Shown here piece by piece: positions 1 to 8,400 of a stretch of 24,905 nt of DNA. Position numbers and translations under genes: made by a program. The DNA is from Schlegelella_A sp035493195 (GTDB lineage Bacteria > Pseudomonadota > Gammaproteobacteria > Burkholderiales > Burkholderiaceae_C). The stretch's first letter is position 1. Each line of letters opens with the position of its first letter. The notes beneath the pieces were generated by a model, which saw only the letters and a program-made list of their open reading frames with translations, was not told where the DNA came from and searched no databases. The stretch lies in NCBI GenBank assembly GCA_035493195.1, contig DATJIM010000098.1:1-24905 (forward strand), given 5' to 3'.

Positions 1-351
1 ACCTTCGAGTGGAGCTCCGTGCTCGGCTACGCGAACCGGCGGAACTGGCCGGAGACGTTCGCCAACATCGTCAACCGCCTCGAGCCGCAGACGATCCTCG
101 ACAACCATTCCGGCTTCGACCTGTACCGCAGCTTCGACGGCGAGAACTGGGTGCCGGTGACGACGAACGGCATGGACAATCCGTACAACATGGGGCTGCG
201 CACGATGGTGTCGTCGCCGTACGGGCTCTTCCTCGGCACCGCCAACCCCTACGGACCGAAGATCATGCCGCTCGGCGGCGACCGCTACGTGCCCAATCCG
301 CGCGGCGGCTGCGAGATCCACTGGGCGCGCGGGCGCGCGACCGACGCATGA
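1..351 (+). CDS. Conserved hypothetical protein, C-terminal part (5' end outside window)
   Basis: The reading frame is open from the first base and ends at TGA 349-351, so only the last 116 residues are present. The visible part is aromatic and glycine-rich. It contains a YRSFDGENW segment followed by a second strand-turn block, SPYGLFLGTANPYGP. This 'Ser-x-Asp-Gly-x-x-Trp' pattern resembles the Asp-box/BNR strands of beta-propeller proteins, but no catalytic signature can be placed. No signal or membrane segment lies in this part. The stop overlaps the start of the next gene in an ATGA, so the two are probably co-transcribed and translationally coupled. I do not recognise a function. The propeller reading is inference from a short tail; reality as a gene is well supported by frame, composition and coupling. 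Confidence 0.72.
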   Translation, partial: TFEWSSVLGYANRRNWPETFANIVNRLEPQTILDNHSGFDLYRSFDGENWVPVTTNGMDNPYNMGLRTMVSSPYGLFLGTANPYGPKIMPLGGDRYVPNPRGGCEIHWARGRATDA

Positions 352-1208
352 GCGGCTGGCTGGCCGCGATCGCTGCCCGCATCGGCGGCCGCACCGCTTC
401 GAGCATCGCGCTCCCGCCGGGAGCGCGGGTCGAACGGGACCTCGTCTACGGCAGCGATCCGGCGCAACGCGTCGATCTCTATCGGCCGGCCGAACCCGTT
501 GCCGCGCCGCTGATCGTGATCGTGGGCGGAGGCGCGTGGTCGCAGGGCGACAAGGCGGCCCCGGCGACGGTTTCCAACAAGCTCGCGCACTGGCTTCCGG
601 TCGGGCGCGCGGTCGCGTCGGTGGGCTATCGCCGTCTGCCGCAGGCCGGGCCGGCCGAGCAGGCGCGCGACGTCGCACGTGCGCTCGCATTCCTGCAGCG
701 GCGCCTCGTCGACGACGGAAGCTCACCGCGCGACATCGTTCTGCTCGGTCACTCGAGCGGCGCCCATCTCGTCGCCCTACTCGCCGCCGACCTGTCGGCC
801 GCTGCGATCGACGGCGTCGAGCCGTGGTCCGCGAGCATCCTGATCGATACCGCTGCGCTCGACGTCGTCGGTCTCATGCGTGGGCCGCACCTGCCGTTGC
901 ACGACAAGGTGTTCGGTTCGAGCGAAGCCGGCTGGCGCGAGGTGTCGCCGCTGCATCGCCTGCGCGGGGTGCCCGCGCCGATGCTCCTGGTGCACTCGAG
1001 CCGGCGACCGCTGGCGGGCGAGCAGGCGCGCCAGTTCGCCGCCGCGGCGATCGACCTCGGAGGACACGCGGAAGTGCTGCCGGTCGATCTCTCGCATGCC
1101 GATCTCAACGCGGGTCTCGGGAGCGAGCCCGACTACACCGCCGGCGTCGATGCCTTCATTCACGCAATCGTCGCCGGCCGCGATGCGGCCGCTCCTTCGG
1201 CTGCTTGA
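348..1208 (+). CDS. Alpha/beta hydrolase paralog 1, cytoplasmic, probably degenerate active site
   Basis: A 286-residue alpha/beta-hydrolase-fold protein of the BD-FAE/HSL-like esterase group. ATG 348 was chosen because it overlaps the preceding TGA by 4 nt and is followed directly by the conserved region. The nucleophile elbow GHSSGAH is intact (Ser136), and a candidate catalytic His is His250 in LSHADLN. Two expected residues are missing. The oxyanion motif, normally HGGxW, reads GGGAW (Gly60 in place of His). The acid position, Asp264 in the neighbouring paralog, aligns with a Leu here. There is no signal peptide, unlike the next gene. It is clearly a tandem paralog of the 1231-2190 gene: both share the PPGARVERD start block, a WLP block and the C-terminal YTAGV block. 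It may be a weak esterase or a non-catalytic copy; the substrate is unknown. Confidence 0.85.
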   Translation: MSGWLAAIAARIGGRTASSIALPPGARVERDLVYGSDPAQRVDLYRPAEPVAAPLIVIVGGGAWSQGDKAAPATVSNKLAHWLPVGRAVASVGYRRLPQAGPAEQARDVARALAFLQRRLVDDGSSPRDIVLLGHSSGAHLVALLAADLSAAAIDGVEPWSASILIDTAALDVVGLMRGPHLPLHDKVFGSSEAGWREVSPLHRLRGVPAPMLLVHSSRRPLAGEQARQFAAAAIDLGGHAEVLPVDLSHADLNAGLGSEPDYTAGVDAFIHAIVAGRDAAAPSAA

Positions 1209-1230
1209 CGCCGCTTCGACGGAGCTCCAG

Positions 1231-2190
1231 ATGCATTCACGCCGCGCCGCGCTCTTCGTCATGCTTCTGCTCGCCGCCGCGCTGCACGACGTCGGCGCCC
1301 AGACGCTTCGTGACGCGCTGAAAGCGCGTCGCGAGCGGCAGCAGCAGGCGCAGAGCGACGCGGCCACGGCTGCGCCGGACGGCCTCGATGCCGCGGAGGG
1401 TGCGGCCGGCAAGGTTCCGCTGCCGCCGGGGGCCCGGGTCGAGCGCGACGTCGCCTACGGCAACGATCCGGCGCAACGCCTCGACGTCTACATCCCCGAC
1501 AAGGCAGCGCACGCACCGATCGTTCTGATGGTCCACGGCGGCGCCTGGATGCTCGGCGACAAGGCGAACACGGGCGTGGTGGTGAGCAAGGTGGCGTACT
1601 GGCTGCCCAAGGGTTACATCTTCGCCTCGGTCAACTACCGCATGGCCCGTCCGCCGGAGCCGCTCGACCAGGCCGACGACGTCGCGCGGGCGATGGCGTT
1701 CGTGCAGAAGCAGGCCGCGTCGTGGGGCGGCGATGCCGACCGCCTGGTCCTCGTCGGCCACTCGTCGGGCGCGCACCTGGCCGCGTTGCTCGCGGCCGAC
1801 CCCGCGATTGCGGCGCGCCAAGGCGCCCGGCCGTGGCTCGGCACCGTCGCGCTCGACAGCGCCGCGCTGAACGTCGTCGCGATCATGGAAGCGCGACATG
1901 CACGCTTCTACGACCGCGTGTTCGGCGACGACCGCGAACGCTGGAAGCGTACCTCGCCGCTTCATCGCGTCGCCGGGCGACCGCAGCCGATCCTGCTCGT
2001 CTGCTCGAGCCGTCGCGAAGACTCGTGCAGCGCTGCGCGTGCATTTGCCGACAAGGCGGTCGCGGCAGGAGGGCGCGCCGAGGTCCTGCCGGTCGAGCTG
2101 AACCACGGCCAGCTGAACGCCGAGCTCGGACGTCCGTCGGGCTACACCGCGGGTGTGCAGGCGTTCATGCAGTCGCTCGGTCTGCCTTGA
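1231..2190 (+). CDS. Secreted alpha/beta hydrolase (esterase-like), paralog 2
   Basis: A 319-residue alpha/beta hydrolase starting at ATG 1231, with GGAG at 1221-1224 six bases upstream. Residues 1-23 form a Sec signal peptide (two Arg, a Leu/Ala core, likely cleavage after VGA), followed by a charged Gln/Arg/Ala-rich spacer to about residue 60. The catalytic outfit looks complete: HGGAW at 102-106, GHSSG with Ser178, Asp264 and His292. This pattern fits esterases of the BD-FAE/kynurenine-formamidase-like group, acting in the periplasm or outside the cell. The gene lies 22 nt after its paralog, so it is probably in the same operon. Its substrate is unknown. A link to the PKS operon 249 nt downstream on the same strand is possible but unproven; a secreted acyl-ester hydrolase could act on an exported lipid product. 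Confidence 0.88.
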   Translation: MHSRRAALFVMLLLAAALHDVGAQTLRDALKARRERQQQAQSDAATAAPDGLDAAEGAAGKVPLPPGARVERDVAYGNDPAQRLDVYIPDKAAHAPIVLMVHGGAWMLGDKANTGVVVSKVAYWLPKGYIFASVNYRMARPPEPLDQADDVARAMAFVQKQAASWGGDADRLVLVGHSSGAHLAALLAADPAIAARQGARPWLGTVALDSAALNVVAIMEARHARFYDRVFGDDRERWKRTSPLHRVAGRPQPILLVCSSRREDSCSAARAFADKAVAAGGRAEVLPVELNHGQLNAELGRPSGYTAGVQAFMQSLGLP

Positions 2191-2439
2191 CCCTGCCCAT
2201 CGGGTGCGGCCAGGCATGCCGACGCGTAGCGTGCTTTCACAATGCGGCGAACCCCCGCGTTTGAAGGTGTTCGAAAGCCGCGCAGCCGGGCAAGCGCGAA
2301 TGTCCACGCGGACGGGCGCGTGCTAGTGTAAAGACTCGCAAAGCTCGCTGCGCCAGCGCGACGGCGAGCACGCATCGGCGCCCACCGACCGTCGCTCACC
2401 GCGCGGTCGGATGAGCCCGCGAAGCAGCGAGACGTCGGC
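2191..2439 (+). promoter_or_regulatory. Leader/promoter region of the PKS operon
   Basis: A 249-bp non-coding stretch between the second hydrolase and the first PKS, visibly less GC-rich than its flanks in the 2220-2340 part. It must hold either a promoter or read-through from the hydrolases. The best -10-like element is an extended TGCTAGTGT at 2321-2329, but its partner -35 is poor, so I do not assign a promoter. A perfect 7-bp inverted repeat lies at 2385-2410. No obvious intrinsic terminator follows the hydrolase stop. Confidence 0.4.
2385..2410. repeat. Perfect inverted repeat upstream of the PKS start, possible operator or 5'-UTR hairpin
   Basis: The arms CCGACCG (2385-2391) and CGGTCGG (2404-2410) are perfect reverse complements separated by 12 bases. 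The right arm ends 29 bases before the GTG start of the first PKS. The size and spacing would suit a dimeric repressor such as a TetR-family protein, or a leader hairpin. In DNA this GC-rich a 7-bp inverted repeat can arise by chance, so the role is inference only. Confidence 0.4.
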
Positions 2440-5400
2440 GTGGCCTTCATCACCTTCGTATTCACGCCCTCGGGGCACCGAGACGTCTCGCTCGCGATCG
2501 CAGGCTCGCGCGCCGGCGGCATCGGCGTTCTCGACGCCGAGCTCGCGCCGCGGTTCGACACCGTCGTTGAAGACCTCGAGCGGATCGCCACCCACGCCCG
2601 AGGCGCGTTCGGCGTTCGCCTCGGTTCGATCGCCGACGCGACCGCGAATTCCCTGCATCCCTTCGTGCAGCGCGGGCTCGCCTGGCTGATCGTCGATCTC
2701 GACGCCGTCGAGCAGGCTGGGGACTTCGTTCGCGAGATGCGCGAGGCAGGCGTCATGGTGCTCGCCGAAGTGCGCAGCTTCCATCCACTCGACGCCGCGC
2801 GCGAGGATCGCATCGACGGTCTCTTGCTCAAGGGCAACGAGTCGGGCGGCTATGTCGGCGAGAGCAGCAGCTACATCCTGCTGCAGCGCTGGCTCGGGCG
2901 CACGCGATTGCCGCTCTACGTGCGCGGCGGCCTCACGCCGCACGTGGCCGCGGCGTGCAGCGCGGTCGGCGTCGCCGGTGGCGTTCTCGATGCCCAGCTG
3001 TTGCTGATGCCCGAGGCGCGGCTGCCAGAAAGTCTGCGCTCGCTGCTGCAGAATCTCGCGGGCAGCGAGACCGTCGCGGTCGGCGACGGCGAGCGCGGCG
3101 ACTACTTCCGCATCCTCGTGCGCCCGGGCCACGCGGTCGCGCGCGAGTTCGTCGCCGACGGCCATGGTCTCGGCGCCGACGAGCTCCGCGCACTCGTCGG
3201 CGCGAAGCTGTTCGGCTGGGACGATCCGCCGCGGGGCCTGCTGCCGATCGGCCAGGACGTGTGCTTCGCCGCGGCATGGCGAGCGCAGTTCGGCCACGTC
3301 GCGGGCGTGCTGCAGGCGATCGACGGCGCGGTCGCCGGGCACCTGCGGACGGCGGTCGAACTGAAGCCGATCTTCGACGGGGCGCCGTTGGCGTCGTCGT
3401 TGCGGCTGCGCCTGCCGATCGTGCAGGGCCCGATGACGCGCGTCTCCGACAGCGCAGAGTTCGCTTCCGCGATCGCCGACGGCGGTGCCTTGCCGATGAT
3501 CGCGTTCGCGCTGCTCAAGGGTCCTGCGCTCGAGACCCTGCTCGCCGCAACCAAGAAGCTGCTTGGCGACCGGCCGTGGGGCATCGGGCTGCTCGGCTTC
3601 GCGCCGCAGGCGCTGCTCGACGAGCAGCTGGCCTGTGCGCGCGCGTTCAAGCCGGACTACGCGATCATCGCCGGAGGGCGGCCCGACCAGGCGGTGCATC
3701 TCGAGGCGGGCGGCGTGCCGACGTTCCTGCACGTGCCGTCGGCCAACCTGATCCCGCTCTTCCTCCACGAAGGCGCGCGGCGCTTCATCTTCGAAGGTCG
3801 CGAATGCGGCGGCCACATCGGACCGCTCAGCAGCTTCGTGCTGTGGAGCACGATGGTCGATCGGCTGCTCGCCGAGATCCCGGCGAGCAAGGTCGCCCCC
3901 GAGACGCTGGAGCTGATCTTCGCCGGCGGCATTCACGACGCCGCCTCGTCGGCGATGCTGCAGGTGATCGTCGCGCCGCTCGCTTCGCTCGGCGTCAAGG
4001 TCGGCATCCTGATGGGCAGCGCCTACCTGTTCACCCGGGAGATCGTCGCCACTGGCGCAGTCGTGCCGCAGTTCCAACAGGAGGCGATCGACTGCGAGCG
4101 CACCGTCAATCTCGAGTCCGGCCCCGGCCACGCCAGTCGCTGCGCGTACACACCGTTTGCTGCCGAGTTCTTCCGCACGCGTCTGGAACATCGTCACCGC
4201 AAGGTGCCCGCCGACGAGAGCCGGCGCGAGCTCGACGACCTGATCCTCGGCCGCCTGCGGATCGCGTCGAAGGGACGTGCCCGCCGCGGCGCCGACGGGC
4301 CGATCGAGGCGCTCGACGTCCAGGCCCAGCGCGACGCCGGCATGTACATGCTGGGGCAGGTCGCGACGCTGCGTTCCGGGCTCACCGACATCGCGACGCT
4401 GCACCGCCAGGTGACGCTCGATGCCGCCGTGCTGCTCGGGCGCCGCCTCGACGAGCGCGCGCCCGCCGCACAGCCGGCAGCAGCGCCGGTCGACATCGCC
4501 ATCGTCGGCATGGGCGTCGCGCTGCCGAAGGCGAACAGCACCGAGGAATACTGGGCCAACATCCTCGACAAGGTCGACGCGATCACCGAGATCCGGTCGC
4601 ACCGCTGGGACTGGCGGCTGTACTACGACGCCGACCGCACCGCCAAGGACAAGATCTATTCGCGCTGGGGCGGGTTTCTCGACGACATGGCGTTCGATCC
4701 CACACGCTACGGGATGCCGCCGAAGTCGATCGAGTCGGTCGACCCGATGCAGCTCATGGCGCTCGAGGTCGCATGGCGGACGCTCGAGGACGCCGGCTAT
4801 CGCGACCGCGCCTTCGATCGCGAGCGCGCCTCGGTGATCGTCGGCGCGAGCGGCGGCACTGGCGACGTGGGCTCGCAGTACGGCCTGCGCGCCGAGCTGC
4901 CGCGATTCAGCGGCGAGCTGCCGGGCGACGTCGCCGACCGCCTGCCGGAGTGGACCGAAGACTCGTTCGCCGGGATCCTGCTCAATGTCATCGCCGGTCG
5001 CATCGCGAACCGGCTCAACTTCGGCGGAGTCAACTTCACCACCGACGCGGCGTGCGCCTCGTCGCTGGCGGCGGTGTACCAGGGCGTCACCGAGCTGACG
5101 GGCGGCCGCAGCGACCTGGTCATCGCCGGCGGCGTCGATACCGTGCAAGGCCCGTTCGGCTATCTCTGCTTCAGCAAGACGCAGGCGCTGTCGCCGCGCG
5201 GACGCTGCGCGACGTTCGACGAGTCGGCCGACGGCATCGTCATCTCCGAAGGCATCGCGATGGTGGCGCTGAAGCGCCTCGCCGACGCCGAGCGCGATGG
5301 CGATCGCATCTACGCGGTGATCAAGGGCGTCGGCGGCAGCAGCGACGGCAAGGCCAAGGGCCTGACGGCGCCGCTTCCGGCGGGCCAGCTGCGAGCGATG

Positions 5401-8400
5401 CGCCGCGCCTACCGTCAGGCCGGCTTCGGGCCGGCGAGCGTCGGTCTGTTCGAGGCGCACGGCACGGGCACGGTGGTTGGCGACACCGCCGAGTTGCAGA
5501 GCACGACGCTGCTCGTCAGCGAGGACGGCGGTCGTCCTCGCCAGGCGGTGATCGGCTCGGTGAAGACGATGATCGGTCACACCAAGGCGACCGCGGGGCT
5601 CGCGGGTCTCGTCAAGGCGGCGCTGGCACTGCACCACCGCGTCCTGCCGCCGCACCGCGGCGTCGACCGGCCGCTGCCCATCCTCAGCGCGCCGGACAGC
5701 CGCGTCTACCTCGTCGACGAAGTCCAGCCCTGGGTCGCGCCGGTCGACTCGCGGCGTCGTGCCGCGGTCAGCTCGTTCGGCTTCGGCGGCACCAACTTCC
5801 ACGTCGTGATGGAGGAATACCACGGCGAGTACCGCGAGTGGCTGCAGCCGGCGACAACGTCGCGCTGGCCGGCCGAGCTGCTGTTGTGGAGCGACGTCGA
5901 CCGCACTGCGCTCACTGCCCGCCTCGCAGACCTGCGCGGCCAGTTGCCCGCCAACGGTGACGTCGCGTTGCGCGACCTGGCGGCAAGCCTCGCGCAGCGC
6001 TGGAATGTCGGGGCCGAGACGATCGCGATCGTCGCCAAGGACCACGCCGATCTGCTCACCAAGCTCGACCTCGCGCTGAAGTGGCTCGCGACGCCCGGCA
6101 AGGCGCTGCCGCCGGGCATCTACCACGGCGAAGGCACGAAACGATCGGGCGGTGTCGCGTTCCTCTTCCCCGGCCAAGGCTCGCAGTACCCCGACATGCT
6201 GCGTGCGGTCTCCGCACACTTCGACGTCTGCCGGGAAACGCTCTCCGAGGCCGACGCGGTGCTGCGCGATGCCTTCGACGAGCGCTTCGGTCCCGGCGTT
6301 CGCCTCAGCCACTTCGTTCTTCCGCGCGGCGCCTACGGCGACGCCGAGCGGACGAAGGCGCGCGAGGCGCTGACGTCGACCGACGTCGCGCAGCCTGCGC
6401 TCGGCGCGGTCGAGGTCGCGCTCTATCGGCTGGTGCGCAGCCTCGGCATCCGTCCCGAGATGCTCGCCGGGCACAGCTACGGAGAGTTCGTCGCGCTGTT
6501 CGCCGCCGGGACGATCGACTTCGCGTCGCTCATGGCGCTGTCGGCAGCACGCGGCCGCTTCATCGTCGACGCCGCCAAGGCCGCCGGATCGGAGCTCGGC
6601 ACGATGGCCGCGGTGCAGGCGCCGCGCGCGATCGTCGAGCAGACGATCGCGGGCATCGCGGGCGTGCTCGTCGCCAACCACAATGCGCCGCTGCAGAGCA
6701 TCGTCTCGGGCCCGCACGCCGGCGTCGCCGAAGCCGCGACGCGTTTCACGAAGGCCGGAATCGACGTCGCGCAGCTGCCTGTCGCCGCTGCCTTCCACTC
6801 GTCGCTGGTGCAGCCGGCGCAGCGCAGCCTCGCCGCGCTCATCGACACGATCGAATGGCGGCCTGCCGAAGTTCCGGTCTACTCGAACACGACCGCCCGG
6901 CCGCACGTCGCCGACGTCGGCGCGATGCGGCAGCAGATGGCCGACCACCTCGTTCGCCCGGTCGAGTTCGCTGCCGAGATCGAGGCCATGCACGGCGACG
7001 GCGCGCGTGTCTTCGTCGAGGTCGGTCCGAAGTCGGTGCTGAGTCGCCTGGTCACGAAGATCCTCGACGGCAAGCCGCACGCTGCGATCGCCCTCGACGA
7101 CGGCACCGGGCTGCCCGGACTGCTCAACGGGCTGGCACAGCTCGCGTGCGCCGGCGTCGCGTTCGATGCCGCGCGGCTCTTTGCCGGACGATCGTGCCGG
7201 CTCGGCGATCCGGCCAAGCTCGATTCGCTGAGGAGCGAAGCCGCGCCCAACAAGCACGTCTGGATGCTGAACGGCAGCATCGCGCGTCGCGCCACCGAGC
7301 CGGTCGCCCAGGTCGGGGTGCGATTCGAAGAGCTCGCGGCACCGCGCGATCGCGCGGCGGCGTCCGCCCCGTCAGCGGCGACGATCGATGTCGCTCAGAA
7401 CGCCGCTCGACCCCCCGAGCCTGCGCCCGCACTGCAGCGCAGCACGCCGACGACGGATCTTCGCCACGTCGCGACAGCTTCACCACGATCGAAACAGGAG
7501 CGCCAGATGGATTCACGACGACCACCGCCCGAAGGCGGCGACCCGGTCATGGCCGAGTACTTCGAGACCATGCGGCAGTTCCTCGCCACCCAGGAACGTG
7601 TCATGAGCGCCTATCTGGGCGAGTCGGTTCCGGGCACTCGCTCGCTGTCGCGTCCGCTGCGCAGCTCGCCGCCGCTGACGATTTCGCACCATGCGCAGCG
7701 CATCGCGACGGTCGCCGACGGCGCCCCTGCTGCGCAACCCGCCGGCGTGCAGCTGAACGGTACGGCCGCCGCACCGAGCGCGCCTGCGATCGTGGTGCCT
7801 GCAGCGGCGGCGAAGCACGCGGCGCCTGCGCGTGCGAATTCGATGAACGGCACGAACGGCGTCAACGGCGTCCACGCTGCCGATGCGCCGAACGGCGCTG
7901 TCGCCAGCGGCGCGGCAAGCGCGGTCAACGGCTCGGCCGGCGCGCCGACCTCGCCCGCGGCCGCACCGACCAACGGCGCTCGCAACGGCAGCGCAGCAGG
8001 CGCGATCGGTCGCGAGCAGCTCACCGACATGCTGCTCGCGATCGTCGAAGACAAGACCGGCTATCCGCGCGACATGGTCGGGCTCGACCAGGCGCTCGAG
8101 TCCGACCTCGGCATCGATTCGATCAAGCGGATCGAGGTCGTGGGCGCGATGCTGCAGGCACTGCCCGACACCTACCGCGAGGCGCTCGGCGAGCGCCGCA
8201 AGCAGCTCAACACGCAGCAGACGCTCAACGGCATGCTGGAGATGCTGAGCGCGCTCGCAGCGCAGGGAGGCGCTCCCCGCCCTTTTGAATTCGCCGAGAC
8301 GGGATCGCAGGCTGGCCAGGGCCTCCCGTCTCGGCACATCATCGTCGCGGAAGCGCAGGCGCTCGACCCGGCCGCATCGAAGCGGCTCTCCGGCGGTCAC

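Noticed and set aside
2301..2329. Sigma-70 promoter for the PKS operon using extended TGCTAGTGT
   Set aside because: The -10 hexamer matches only three of six bases and the -35 region at 17-bp spacing (TGTCCA) also only three of six.
2323..7257. Giant antisense open frame of 1644 codons opposite PKS1, with similar long minus-strand frames at 7513-10950 and 10779-13523
   Set aside because: These are mirrors of the PKS genes caused by high GC codon bias. Their translations are Arg/Asp/Ala-rich with no recognisable domains, while the plus strand has full catalytic motifs.
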